This document shows positions 1 through 11,984 of a stretch of 64,000 nt of DNA, in pieces. The notes beneath the pieces were generated by a model. That model was not told the origin of the DNA. It ran no database searches and saw only the letters and a list, made by a program, of their open reading frames with translations. The DNA comes from Ctenosaura bakeri (taxonomy: Eukaryota > Chordata > Lepidosauria > Squamata > Iguanidae): the NCBI GenBank assembly GCA_948474755.1, contig CAOLHI010000562.1, forward strand, positions 992,001 to 1,056,000, in the 5' to 3' direction. Made by a program: the position numbers and the translations under genes. Position 1 is the stretch's first letter; every line of letters begins with the position of its first letter.

Positions 1-344
1 CATTGAATCATGAGCCATGGCTTGAAAATATGCCCCCCTCCAAAAAATAAAAGAAAGCAAACTTTCATTTGCCATTTTATATAAAGGACACCATTCTACT
101 ACACCACTGAATATGGGACTTGAGCATCCTTGGTATCCATGGGGAGTTTGGGAACCCTAGTGGATACAGCGAGCCTACTGTATAGCCCCCTTTGGGAGAG
201 CCATACAAGAGGTGCATTTACAAAAAAAGACCCTTTCTACCCACTTGACCTATCTAGTTTTTGGGACATAAAGCCGGACTTTAGATGACCAGCAGATTAT
301 TGGGCCGGTTCATATGAGAAGTGATATTCCAGAAATGTGGTCAC
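1..344. other. Unassigned non-coding DNA
   Basis: No coding frame, repeat terminus or RNA promoter could be recognised here. It precedes an L2 remnant. Confidence 0.5.
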
Positions 345-900
345 AAATTATCTAGGGCTTTGTAGGTCAAAATCTTGAGCAGGAAACCTTGGAAACAAAC
401 TTGAACTCAATGAATCTGGTTTTATATAGTTCTGTAAAAGATATGCCATATCTGACTGCTGTATTTTGCAATAGCTGTAGTTTTCAGACACGTTGAAGGG
501 TAGCCCCTGTAGTGCAAACTACCTTACTTTAGGTGACAGGTAATTAAAGCAAAAGTCTCCGTAGCTTGTCCCTCTTCCCTAAGATGGAGAAGCTGGCATG
601 GAATAGCCAAAGTTGGACAAATGACTCTTCCATTGGCATCTAACTTCCTGGGAGCAGCAGGAGGCCCAAGAACACCTCCTGCTGCATATCCTGCCTATTA
701 ACTAATACTAATTCAGTTGTATCTGGATTGAGCCCCAACTTCTCCATCCTTATCCCAATCCTCATTGCATCTAAGCAGTGGTTGAGGATATGGACAAATG
801 CACTGGCATCAGCTCAAGGAACGAGGCAGTTAGGTTTCAGCAACATAAGAACTACATTTCTCCAAATTGCAGATGACCTGTTCCAGCAGCTTCCTATAGG
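345..900 (-). mobile_element. L2-clade LINE remnant (reverse transcriptase part)
   Basis: Read on the minus strand, the stretch near 715-750 translates to MEKLGLNPDTTE, which matches the 'LNPDKTE' block after the YADD box of L2 reverse transcriptases. The rest is too decayed for a continuous frame. The same family recurs near 4.7-5.3 kb and 20.7 kb. Boundaries are approximate. Confidence 0.6.
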
Positions 901-1944
901 TATTTGAAACTATAAGAGACAAATAAGAGTCTTGGGGAAAGTCACAGGCCAGCGGCCAAGCAGAAGTCCCTGAGCACTGCCTTCTGGGAATGCTCAGTCA
1001 AATAGGACTGGAATTGCGGATTCTGGACTTACCTGGAATTCCATTTCCCAACCGCCAGGGAGGCATGAGATGCAAAGGGGCTGTCAACTTCAGCCATGTG
1101 ACTTCTTCTTAGGAAACTCTGCAAGCAGCACAGGCTCCCTGTATGATTCCAGTTCTACCGCAGAAAAACAGCCAGGAGTCAGTCAAGCCAATTGGTGGGC
1201 AGAACCTGGAAATAAGGATCTTTTTTCTGGTTTGTCTGGGCAACTTAAAAGTGATTTCTTCTGAGCAGACATGCATAGGTTGCACTGTCAGTTTTTTCAT
1301 GCTTTCCTTTCTTTCTGGAAGCAATTTTTCAGCAGGAGGCTCTGCTACGTTGTCTAACTGATAACTTTCTATTAAGCAGTACTGGATAATGCTGACATGT
1401 CTCTGTCAGGCAAGATCGTTTGGATGAGGGCTTAGCATTGAGAGCCAGTCTGATGGCAGCAGGTAGCATTTATGTCACTGGCTGGGATATGACACATTTG
1501 GGGAACTTTTCTAGATCTCTTTCACACCCTTATGATGGTGATCATTTGGCAGGTTCTATTCATGGAAAGAAAGGTCTCCTTTTGGTGTGGCAACTAGACA
1601 GTGTTCTGAGTCACTAATCAGCAGAGTTCATGCTCTCAGCATGGTCATGGTCCAGTTGCTTAAGACTGTTTTTGGTTGCTCCCTTCCAAGCTTAACTTTC
1701 TCAGCTTGACATGTCACAGTTGCCAATAATAACTTGGTTGCCCTGTCTCACACGCTGGAGGACAGATCCCATGCCTTGTCTCCTGATGCAAACCTCTAAC
1801 TAGATCTGTTCTCAGGGGAACTGTGAGTACATGAGAAAGCTAAATGATAGAGGGATATTTAATTGCATGTTCAATGAATATTTTTCACTTATAGGGCCCT
1901 GGTATGGTAGCCTTCCTTACTCATTTTTTAAAGACCATTACATC
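901..1944. other. Unassigned non-coding DNA
   Basis: Several short ORFs occur on both strands, but none resembles a known protein or is flanked by convincing splice sites. I see no repeat termini. Confidence 0.45.
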
Positions 1945-2447
1945 TACAGTCCTCCCTCCACATTTGCAGGTTTCACCTTCACGAATTTGATTATTTGTGA
2001 GGCACGTGCTTGCCTGTCCCCCCATTTTCCTCCTCCCATCCCTTGTGTTCCACACCCTAGACTTGAGAGGTTTGTGTTTAAGATGGAGGGCTTTTTCCTC
2101 TTGGGTGAGCAAAGCCCCCTCCCATTGCTAAAAGTGTGTCCTCTCTGCCATGTGGTTGCACATTCTGCTGTGTATTGGTTGCTGATTGGTTAGGTGCTCC
2201 TTTCTCAAGATGGCTGCTGGAAATAATTAGAACTCCAGAACTCCCCTCTTCTCTGTCTGTGGAGAAAGGCTGTCTCCCCCTCCCCCCGCCCAACTCCCAA
2301 TGCTGTGGCCAGAGGCAAAGAAGTAAGAGTGGGGAAGCTCAAGAGAGGAATGGGAGAGGAATCGTGGGAGGCGAGTTATTTGCAGTTTTTCCACTTTTGC
2401 AAGGGTTCAGTGCCCTGAACCCTAGCGAATGTGATGAGGCTACTGTA
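1945..2447. mobile_element. TA-target DNA transposon, non-autonomous (Tc1/mariner-pogo type)
   Basis: Imperfect terminal inverted repeats begin TACAGT and continue through a CCTC..CACATTTGC block; the right end reads inward as TACAGTAGCCTCATCACATTCGC with mismatches. Both ends abut TA, as expected for a TA target. No transposase frame is present. A second copy of the same family is at 46.37-47.68 kb on the other strand. The class is inferred from the TA target and CAGT termini. Confidence 0.6.
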
Positions 2448-2499
2448 TATAATACTCCATACAATACATGCCTCTATAACAAACTTAGATTAACACACA

Positions 2500-4720
2500 A
2501 TTGACAAAAAAATACTTCCTCTTCTTCTCTGTCACAATAACAAATTCTTTTATAATTTTATATAGCCATTCAGTATCTTATTATTATTTATTTTATACAA
2601 CTATTTCTCTTTAAAACTGTCTTGACCTTTCTTCTCTTGTAAGTCCGATATTCCCTATTCCCCTCATTTCTCTTCTCACTGTTGTATTCTCTCTTTCCAA
2701 TCATTCTTAACGTGTCTTAATATTCTATTATTCAATGACATTGTTAATCTATCCATTTTATACATATTATTGAGCTTTAATAACCATTCTTCTTCTGAAG
2801 ATGTTTCACTATTTTTCCAATTTTGTGCATAATTTAACCTAGCTGCTGTTAACAATACTCTACAATATTTCTTTTCTCTCTCAGCATCTAAGTCCTTCAA
2901 CATATTTAGTAAATAACTTTCTGGTGTCACTGGAAAATCAAATTTCAATGTCACCACTATTGAATTATGTGTCTTTTCCAGAATGTTTTGCTTTAGTGCA
3001 TTGCCACCACATATGTAAGTAGGTTCCTTTTTTCTTGCCACATTTCCAACACATATTTTTGGTCCTATACATTTTTGCTAATTTGTTTGGTGTTAAATGC
3101 CATCTATAAAGTATTTTATAGTAGTTTTCTTTTCATCTGGAACATCTTTTGAATTTTAGGTTCTTATTCCAGTACTTTTCCCAATGTTCAAGTTGTATTA
3201 TATGTTCTTTGTTCTCTACCCGTTTGTTCATGTTTCCTTCTATTGTTTCTTGTTCCATTTCTAATTTTATTAATATTTTATATAATTCAGTTTTTATATG
3301 ATCTTTCCCTTCTAAGAGTTGAGAATCAAATTCTGATTCTTTGCTCTCAGTTCCTTCTAACTTTAAATCTATTTTATATCCTGTCATTTGTCTGTGAAAT
3401 AACTAATGACAATACCTTCTCTGTGCACCTCCTCTCTTGACTTCATTTGATAGCTGTTCTCATGTTTCTTCAATAGATCTTTATATGTTAGCTAACTTTG
3501 TGTATATAGATTTTCTTGTTTATGGAAAGCCTCATGGGGAGATAACCATAAAGGAATTTTGGAGCAGAATCATTTTTATAACTCAACCAAACTCTCAATA
3601 GGAGAGTAAATCATAGCCTTCTAATTGAAATAGACTTTCTTTTTTTTTTTTTTAAATCTAAATCCAGTCCAAAGACTAGGATATAGCACAAGCATGGTGG
3701 TACAGCTTTAAATTGGGTATTCCTGGTCACTTCTTTCTTTTGTACCTTGAAGTATCCTCCATTTTATTTTGAGCTTCTTTTCTTGCGAGACAAATTGTAA
3801 GATCTTTGTACCATTGCCTAAATGGTTCATCTTTCCTAATGACTGGTAAATTTTGAAATAAGAATATCATTTTAGGGAGCATGTTCAGGATCAATATTCT
3901 TCCTAGCAATGAGAGATTTGATTTTGTCCATTTTATAAGGTCTTCTCTTATTCTGTTCCAATTTGGTTTATAATTATTATTAAAAAGGTCTGAGGGTTGT
4001 TTTTTTTTTTGTTATTATTATTATTACTACAAGGTATTTTACTTTCTTTTCTATTTTAAAATTTGCTTCTGTGATCAATTTCATGTCTTCTTTTTTTATC
4101 TATATTCTTCATAATCATTACTGCTTTTTCTTTATTGATTTTAAACCCTGCCAAATCACTGAATTCTTGTAGATCTTTTGATAGTTTCCCCAAACTGGCT
4201 TTTGGTTCTTCTAATAATATCACAAGATCCTGTGCAAATGCTCTCACTTTATATTTTTGACCAATAATCTCTACACCTTTGATTTCTGGCTTTTTCCTTA
4301 TCTTCCTAATGAGACTCTCTAGGGTTATCAAAACAAAAGTGGAGATAAGACAACCTTGTCTTATTCCTTTTTTAATCTCTACTTAATATGTTCATTCTCT
4401 GTGAATTATTTGTGCTAATCAGTCTCTATAAATTGACTTAATACAGATTATGTAGTCGTCATCCAGATTCATCTTATTTAATATTTCTAACATGAAAATC
4501 CAGTTGATGTTGTCAAATGTCCTCTCTGAATCTAAAAATATCATTGCAAATTGTTCCATTTTTTCTTTTTCATAATGTTCTATAATGTTTAAAAACATTC
4601 TAATATTTTCCTTTAAATTTCTTTTTGGGAGAAAGCCACACTGGCCATCTTGAATCCATTCTCTTAAAACTCTTTAAGCCTTCCTGCAAGGGTTGTAACA
4701 AATATTTTATAGTCAGAGAG
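2500..4720 (-). mobile_element. L1 LINE, 5'-truncated, ORF2 3' half
   Basis: Minus-strand frames give L1 ORF2 in order. Decayed RT palm sequence lies at about 4480-4720, with a 'LSDYKIF..LAGRLKEF' block parallel to 'NTDYKIF..LAERLKK' of the full L1 in this window. 4056-4331 carries 'FAQDLVILLEE', where the second Asp-box residue is Gln instead of Asp. 3133-3387 and 2676-3041 are the C-terminal region. Similarity ends near 4720, so the 5' part is missing. Many frameshifts make it dead. Confidence 0.85.
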
Positions 4721-4734
4721 TGGAGGTTGCAGAG

Positions 4735-5320
4735 TGGACAATGAGGTCTGGCCTGCTTTAATGAACTTAGTGTAAGGTGACAAGGGATCAATGGCTATCA
4801 TAATAGCTCTGTAATAGTGGACAGGCAAGGGGACAATGTGGGGAAGTGCCCAGGTGCTAGGAAGGAGGACTGAAACAATAAGTGATTTGGTGAAAACTTC
4901 TCTTTGCAATTGTATGATGACAGAGACATTACAGCTTGGTTTAAGCCTATTATCTCCTGAGTTACCTGGTGATTGTCCTGACAATGGCCTTGGCTACGCC
5001 TAGAGGGGATATCTGACCTACTGTGCAGCACGTATGTTCAGATAATATTTTTCCTCTACCCAGCCTGGCTTTACAGCCACATTAGGGTCCATTTCATATC
5101 AATGCCAATTAATACATATTGCCAATTAACTTATATTTCACCAATTAAACCATATCAAATCTCAGGGGTATAATCCTCAGGGGGATGTTATGGTTGATGG
5201 TACTGAATGCTATTGAGAGGTCTAGTATAATGAACAGGGACATGCTCACCTCGCCCAGATCCTGGCATTTGTCCACCAAAGTTTTCTCCTTCTTTAAATC
5301 AGGCCCAGACCCAGCGAGAA
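4735..5320 (-). mobile_element. L2-clade LINE remnant (RT palm)
   Basis: The minus strand at about 5180-5290 translates to ILDLSIAFSTINHNIPL, the L2/CR1 RT block usually read as DLSAAFDTVDH. It abuts the L1 at its left. Frames are broken elsewhere and the edges are approximate. Confidence 0.7.
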
Positions 5321-6224
5321 AAGTCCCAAATGAACAGCTTTTGTTCAGGAAAGCCTAGACTTGTGAACCCACTAGCCACTCCAAGAAATCATACAAAATT
5401 ACAAACCATCTTAATGTCCCTTGGTCTAATGTTCTTAGGGATCATTCCACCTCTTCCCTCCACTTCCTTTCTGTTCTTTCACTGCTCTAAAACTAAAACT
5501 AATACTAACTTTTTCTGCTCTAGCTTAGCTTAGCCTAGCACTCTTAGAGAACTTCCCCATCTATAATGGAGTTCCTATAATAAAAGTTTATAATAAAAGT
5601 TTAGCTTATTTCCTATACCATTGCAAGTTTATAATAAAAGTTTAGCTTATTTCCTATACTGCATGCATGCACTATCTAAGGAAGGTCTCAGATGTCTTGT
5701 GGAGTGATACTCTGTAAGAGGCATGGCAAGTCACCATGAAAGAAGGATGGATTGGCCTGTAAACTCCTATAATTAATGGACCCCAAAGAGCTTCCTGCAT
5801 TGCCTGAATTCCACCTACTGTTTATTTGAAAAAGGAAGGAGAAGAACATTTACATATTAGCAGCAGAGCATCTAATGTATCATTTTAATCTTTATATTTT
5901 GATCTTGTACACTGTTCCAACCTTATGTCACATTAGTCAAAATCTCTGAGGAATGCTGTTCTTTGGGGGCAATAAAAAGATGACTCAGGAGGCAGCTCGG
6001 CTTCATCCCAGCAGCAGCTGGGGTTGCCTCTTTGGATATGACTTTTCCTCCACAGGGAATGCAGACACACCTCTTCTGCCTGCCAGGCCGACAGCACTGT
6101 GCTAATGTCCAGACACCAGCCTGCCGTGAGTGGCTGCTGCGGCTTCACATTCTGGCTGACAGCAATATCCACAGCACGTTCTGTTCCCGGGCAGTTCTTC
6201 AACATGAAGGATGTGGAGTGGGCT
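5321..6224. other. Unassigned DNA with a short tandem duplication
   Basis: Around 5586-5660 a unit of about 33 bp (GTTTATAATAAAAGTTTAGC and the following bases) occurs twice, separated by about 10 bp. A minus-strand ORF at 5933-6205 has no recognisable similarity. Nothing else is assigned. Confidence 0.45.
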
Positions 6225-6303
6225 GGACAGGCCTGTTACGCAAGTAGCCTCCTGTGTGGCTCACGTTCCCCGGCCTTCCTGCCAAACTGAGAAACAAGAG
6301 AGA
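6225..6303. repeat. Short interspersed repeat, about 80 bp
   Basis: The block from GGACAGGCCTGTTACGC to CTGAGAAACAAGAG recurs as two halves at 11345-11390 and 18888-18945, where the full-length L1 has split it. It therefore defines the pre-insertion target of that L1. The family is not identified. Confidence 0.6.
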
Positions 6304-6621
6304 AGGAAGGAAGGGGAGGGAGAGAGGGAGCCAGCCATACAGAGGGCAGCATAACTGACTCTCGGGAAAAACTACAGCCAGGTGTTGCCGTACTACAGCA
6401 CAGCAACATGATCCTCCAGTCCTGAAATGTGATTCTCTACTTCACAGAGGGGCCCTGGGTAGCCCTCATAATTTTGTGTGTGTCTTACACAATACCAGCT
6501 CTGGCACAGGGTCTAGCAACATATCCCTTTGCATATTGTTGGCAAGGTCTTGCTGCAAAGGAAGGTGGATTGCTGTGCAGCCATGCACTTGCATCTACAG
6601 GCATACCTCAGTTCACAAAAA

Positions 6622-6706
6622 CCAGTTCCACACTAGACTGTTATAAAGCTATCATTCCACTTTCAACATCCTATGGAATCCTGGGTTTTGCAGTTTAGGG
6701 AGGGGC
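6622..6706. mobile_element. Palindromic MITE family A, left half only
   Basis: It matches the left arm of the family (CACTAGACTGTTATA, CCACTTTCAACATCC, TGGAATCCTGGG). The right arm and terminal repeat are absent, so this is a truncated copy. Confidence 0.65.
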
Positions 6707-7630
6707 CTCAATGAAATGGAAACAAGTTCTTTGTATGCCTGCCTAGCCTCCCTTCCTCCTCATTTTCTCTTTAGCTGGGTGTTTTTAAGTAGCATCAGCA
6801 CTGGGAGAATGATGAAAGTGGGAGAAACAATGATTTTCAGTAGCAGGGGTTGCAGTGGCATGTCTGTAGTAAACAATGCAGTAAAGCTTGAGCTGAGAAA
6901 GAAGAGGATTCCACTCTGGCAGATCCTACTGTAGGTGGCAAGGTAAACAGCAGCTGCCTCCAACATCCCTTACTGACCATAAACAGCAAAACAGAGAGAA
7001 AAGGAGAGAACAGATAAGCCTGTCTCGTTTGCTCTGCCCAGCATAAACACAAATAAATAAACTCAAACGTTTGGTTACCAAAATGGAAATCATGAGAAAA
7101 ATGGGAGCTAGTGAAAGGGGAAAAAAACCCCACCACTGGTTACATTTTAGAAGAAGCTTTCATATGTTCTCCAGAAGACTCATTTTCATTTGTTTATGAA
7201 AGCTTGACTTGCTTGTTCCATTTCACATCTGTAGATGATTAATTTCAAATAAAAAGTTTGTTGAAACATGTTGATCTATACTCATTCTTTCCATGGTACA
7301 CCTGCCTCTGGGGCCAAATTTTCTGTTAAAGAAGTAATGTCCAGAAACACATCTACTTTGTTAACTGTGGTATACCTGGACCTTTTTTTAAAAAATGTGA
7401 ACCGTAAAGGGACATTTCTTGTGCAGAAAGCTAGCAACCCAATACAAGCAGTGGAATCCTTTGCTGGCTGTTTATCTGTGCAGGCAGTTTGATGTTGGTG
7501 TGTTTTGAATTAATGTTTGAATTCTTTATGTTTACTCCAGTCACAGTGCTCTAATTTACTGCAGGTTTAGGCAAGCTTTGGCCTTCCAGATGCTGTTTGA
7601 CTATAACTTCCATCATTCTTCACCACTGAC
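6707..7630. other. Unassigned non-coding DNA
   Basis: No supported gene. Near 7570-7620 there is a short stretch of the 'GACTATAACTTCCATCATTC' type found in many lizard repeats. Confidence 0.4.
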
Positions 7631-9249
7631 TACGTTCAGTAGAATCACAGAATCATAGGGCTGGAAGAGTCCACAAGGGCCATCCAGCCCCCTGCCATTC
7701 AAAAATATATACTAAAATTATATCTGACGGATGGCCATCCAGCCTCTGCCTAAAAACCTCCAAAGAAGGAGACTCCATCATGCTCCAAGGCAGCGCATTC
7801 TACTGTCAAACTGCTCATACAATCAGGAAGTTCTTCCTAATGTAGCAGACACCCACAGTGACATTGCTGCTGTTTCTCTCTCCCTTAATTTTTACCCAGA
7901 TGCCTTAGCCCTTCTTACAGGACTTAAGTCATGTATCTCTTCACAGGTTTAAACTTCCACAACATATACTACTCCTCTTCCTTTCCTGTTTAGTCTATTT
8001 CTCTGAAATAGGTTATAGGAAATAGGTTATACCTCTCTATTGCTACATTCCAATCATGACACTCATTCTACCAGGTCACAGTGATGCCTATTATATCATA
8101 TTTGCTTTGCTGTGCTACAAGTTCAAATGCATCTTGTTTATTTCCCATCCTCTGTGCATTAGTGTGGAGACATCTGAGACCATGGGTCATTCTCCCTAGC
8201 TGCTTATTTAATTTTTTTCCCTCTCACTGTTAGGTTCTTGTAATGTTTGCCTGGCTCTCCTCATAACATTTGAACTATTATCTCCAGCACTTGATGAACT
8301 CCTGCTCTCCAGAATACTGTCTCCCTTCCCACCCCCACAACTCAGTTTAAAGCCCTTCTGATCAGGTTTGTGAGATTCTAGCAAAAATGTTCCTGCCAAC
8401 TGCTGTGAGGTACAACCCATCACTTGCCAGAAGTTCATCTTCATAAAACTTGAGACCACAGTCCAAGAAACCAAACCGTTCCTGGAAGCACTGTCTTCAG
8501 AAGCAGTTGTTCATCTCAACTACTTTTCTCTCCCTGTCTGGGCCGTGTCCTTCAAGTGAGAGAAGAGAAATGACTAATGGTGTGGTAATGTTCTTCAGCT
8601 TCCTACCCAAAGTCTCGTAATCCCTTATGGAGTCTCTTCCCTTCATCACTGAAGGTTGTGCCTTGCAGTGTCATTGTGCCTACATGGACTAAAAGGAAAG
8701 AGTAACCGTCAGTGGGCTTGACTAGTTTTGTCAGCCACTATGTTACATCATGGATTTTTGCCTCTGGAAGACAACATACCTCATGAGAAATCCTGGCAGG
8801 CCACAAACCACTGGTTGTGTTTCCCTCAGTAGGGCACCCCCCTATAACCACCACATGTGTCATTTGGGGATTGTTAGGGGCCAATCCACATGCTGAATCT
8901 TCTAAGGTCTCCTGCTCTTGCTCCTGTCCCTCATCCTCACTGGTAAGGGAGAAAGCTCAGAATCAATTCTGTAGCTCCAACCTAACAGAAAGATCTCTGG
9001 TCCTTCTAGTTCTATGTGTCACATTCCTTCAAATAGCTACCTTGTGTGTTTGGAAACTGATCTCCTCCTCAGAGACATCCCCTGTGTGTTCCTAATTCAG
9101 TGCAGTCTGCTCTGTCCAAGAAAACATCATGCTCTCTAATATGATGAGGAATAGATATATAGTCCTCAATTTGCTGGACTTTTTCTTCTAAAAGGGCAAC
9201 CAATTTGCACTTGCCGCAAGTATAGCTGCCCACATCCTTCAACAAGAAC

Positions 9250-9343
9250 ACAAATATACTTCAACTTTTTTGGAAGCTGCCTTGGGTTTCACTCTGGGAG
9301 AAAGGTGGCATATAAATATAAACACCAAATAAATAAATAAATA
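9250..9343 (+). mobile_element. Short retroposon 3' tail inserted in CR1
   Basis: The segment 'GCTGCCTTGGGTTTCACTC...GGCATATAAATA' followed by repeated AAATA interrupts CR1. The paired CR1 reads straight through from 'ATACAAACA' to 'TACCACAGCTG'. The tail resembles 3' ends of squamate RTE/SINE retroposons. It is strongly 5'-truncated. Confidence 0.6.
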
Positions 9344-9385
9344 ATACCATAGCTGTTGCAGGTGACTGCAGCAGCACTCACATTC

Positions 9386-9735
9386 CTTCTGCTTCCCCTC
9401 CACACCAGCTCGGTGCTGGTCAGAAGGAAGCATAAATGTTCCGCCTCTTCCTTCTGCAGTGCAGCTGGGTACTTTCCCAGGCTATGCTGGGAGAGAAAGC
9501 ACGATGGCCATGTGTCCAGAGCCTCTGCACACAAGGTAAGTGTGTGTGGGGCACGGGAGCAATGCACAATCACACATCATTTTCAGCAACGAGCCAAAAA
9601 TGATATAATGCGTGATCGCTCCCTAATGGCCTCGGGAGCATTGTGTGATTGCAAGGACATCATGTGGAATGATTCTCGCAATCGTACGATGCTCCCAAGG
9701 CCATTTTGCAACAGGACTGGCATGCGAAAAGGGCC
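9386..9735. mobile_element. DNA element family B, partial copy inserted in CR1
   Basis: From about 9440 it follows the elements at 10084-10504 and 48894-49297, including the 'CTTCTGCAGTGCAGC' and 'TTTCCCAGGCT' blocks, and ends in AAAAGGGCC. The left terminal repeat is lost or replaced. The homologous CR1 copy lacks this block, which fixes the edges. Confidence 0.7.
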
Positions 9736-9890
9736 TACATTCAGTAGTCCTAAGCAGACAGTGAAACAGAACTCCAGGCCTCCCCCACAAAACTCTCCTG
9801 CAAAACACCCATTCACCTTGCTTGTCTGTTCTCTGAGCTACTGTGTGTCAAGCTCCAGGGACTGGGGCTGCAGTTTTATATAGAGATAAT

Positions 9891-10083
9891 GGCTGACAGA
9901 AGTTATAGTCCAAGAAAAACTGGGGGAGCCATAAGGTGCTGAGTTATTGAGTTACTGGAGGAGTAACTAGGGTGCCCCCAACGATTATTTAAAAGTAAAT
10001 TTTGCAACACTCTTGAAAATTAAAAAAAGGGGGTGATAGGGACTTGTAGCTTATTTTCATCTCCATGGCATCTGTGTGAGGTA
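9891..10083. other. Unassigned non-coding DNA
   Basis: Nothing recognisable between the CR1 and the next DNA element. Confidence 0.4.
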
Positions 10084-10504
10084 GGCCCTTTCCACACCTT
10101 ACCTTTTTCTGGCACTGGGGTGCGGAGATTGTGCGAGCAGCCTCCAGTGAGAGGCTCTTGCGTCCCTGCTGCTTTAGCTCCACACGAGCCGCCTGCTTGT
10201 GCGAGAGCCCCGCCTCTTACTTCTGCAGTGCAGCCTGGGAGTTTCCCAGGCTGCGCTGAGGCAGGAAGCACGACTGGCGGAGCTCCAGAGACTCCGCACG
10301 CCAGGTAAGTGCACGTGGAGCCCAGGAGCAATGCACGATTGTGCACCATTTTCGGCTTCCAGCCAAAAATGAAAAGGCGCACGATCAGCACCTGCCAGGC
10401 CCTGCAGCATTGTGCGATTGTGAGTGCGTCGTGCAGATCGCTCCTCACAATCGCACAACGTTCCAGGCGCCCTTTCGCATGGCAAATGCCATGCAGAAAG
10501 GGCC
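10084..10504. mobile_element. DNA element family B, 421 bp, TSD GTA
   Basis: Starts GGCCCTTTCCACAC and ends in AGAAAGGGCC, flanked by GTA at 10081-10083 and 10505-10507. The interior is GC-rich, with blocks shared with the copies at 9.4 and 48.9 kb. ORFs inside are chance frames. The 3 bp duplication and GG-initiated inverted repeats suggest a PIF/Harbinger-type non-autonomous element (inference). Confidence 0.75.
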
Positions 10505-11366
10505 GTAGTTTGGTGGGCAGATGACCTACCCCCCATGATCCCTAGGAACCATCTGGATCTTTCCCTTCCATGTCCCACCTGAGTTGTGGGACCCATTAAA
10601 AGTTGCCACTTGCAGCTGGACCAGAGATCACCTACAATACCTCAGTGTGATCCTGCAGCTAGACGTTCTATATGTGACTGATAGTGACACTGTTGAGGAA
10701 AAAAATCTGACAACAAAAATCTTTTCCAGTCCTATCCATCCTTTTCAATTACAGTCTGTTGCTCTTCCTTTTGCTCTCTTTTGCAATAGTACAACATCCC
10801 ATCCTTCTGAAAGCAGCATATACAGGAAAATCCCAGCTTTTTCTCACAGCAGCTTTGGGAGGTATGTTTAGGAAATATAAGGAAATAACCACCAAGGGCA
10901 CCCACCCAGTGAGCCTCGTGGCTAAGCCAGGATTTGAGCCTAGGATTCATCCATTTGCATCTAACCCTCACCACGCCAACTGTGATGATAGATCCCTTAC
11001 CATTGTTGTACTGTCCCTCCCTCTCTTTCTGTTCTTGAAACAACTTTCTGGTCCAAGAGAGATCATAGCAAAGAATTTTTGTTTGCATCAAGAGAAGGGA
11101 AAGAGAGAAACCAGCGTTGTCTCCTCATGACAGAGGAAGAATTACCTGGAACAATAAATTGTGCCTGACAGCACAATCCTGTGTATGTTTACTTATAAGT
11201 AAGTCCTGTTGTACTCAACTTCCTCAAGGGAGAAGCATTGGCCTTTAAAAAACTGTTTTAAATTAATGTTTCTATATCATTGTTTAATTTTTAAAAACTG
11301 TAATATCCATTGTTTTATTTTTATTTTGCGTTAACCAATACTGCAACAGACCTGTAACACAAGTAG
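10505..11366. other. Mostly unassigned DNA with one old interspersed repeat
   Basis: At about 11167-11225 there is a copy of a repeat containing 'CACAATCCTGTGTATGTTTACTTATAAGTAAG'-like blocks, a type also present at 34041-34122. The remainder shows no gene. Confidence 0.4.
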
Positions 11367-11369
11367 CCT

Positions 11370-11391
11370 CCTATGTGGTTCTGTTCAAATC
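11370..11391 (+). repeat. Target-site duplication of full-length L1 (left)
   Basis: CCTCCTATGTGGTTCTG here pairs with CCTCCTGTGTGGTTCAG starting at 18891. One mismatch in the first 15 bp, more beyond. Its match to the unsplit repeat at 6225-6303 confirms the insertion site. Confidence 0.7.
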
Positions 11392-11984
11392 TTTTTTATT
11401 AACCGATATAACAGTATAACCACCTGTTAATCTTATCAGCTCCATACAGTATAAACATATTAAAATCCAAAATCATCATATACATATTTTAACGTACATA
11501 TTTTAGTATAGAAAAAAAAAACAATTTCTAAAGAACAAGCTACAACTAATTATTTATTAACCATACTCACCATCTAATCCATCTATTTATCCTTAACATT
11601 CAGATTTCCCATAATTAACTGCACAACAACATTCCATTGTCAGGTTACATAATTACATAGTTTTTTCTTCCCTTATAACTCTTCCCTTATTTTCTTTTTC
11701 CGATCATATTGGTTAATCCTAGCTGTCATCAACCAACAATAAGTTTTTCACTATATTTTATATATTTTATATATATATTATATATATAAATATATTTTTC
11801 AATATATTTTTTCTCTATAAATCTCTACTTTCTCTTAGAACATTATTTGTTTTAATACTATTATAATCCAACTTTTACTATCTCTCAGAGTCTCTTTATT
11901 CTATTACTTTTCCCTTTCCTTTCTAATATTATATATACTTTACTCTTTTGCCACTCTCTTTCATTTTAATTTCATTACTTAAAC

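Larger units (their letters stand above)
7631..9890 (-). mobile_element. CR1 LINE, internally deleted, with two later insertions
   Basis: The CR1 3' end lies at the left ('AATCATAGGGCTGGAAGAG'), and ORF1/5' sequence at the right. Aligned by eye to the longer CR1 at 37.6-41.7 kb, it joins sequence equivalent to about 37817 directly to the equivalent of about 40003 near position 7845, so about 2.2 kb covering RT and most of the endonuclease is missing. The ORF1 remnant at 9069-9251 keeps a CGKC cysteine pair. A SINE/LINE tail (about 9250-9343) and a family B DNA element (about 9386-9735) are absent from the other copy. Confidence 0.85.

Noticed and set aside
10020..10596. Long overlapping ORFs on both strands (up to 142 codons)
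   Set aside because: They lie in the GC-rich interior of a non-autonomous DNA element, where stops are rare. Sister copies do not keep the frames.
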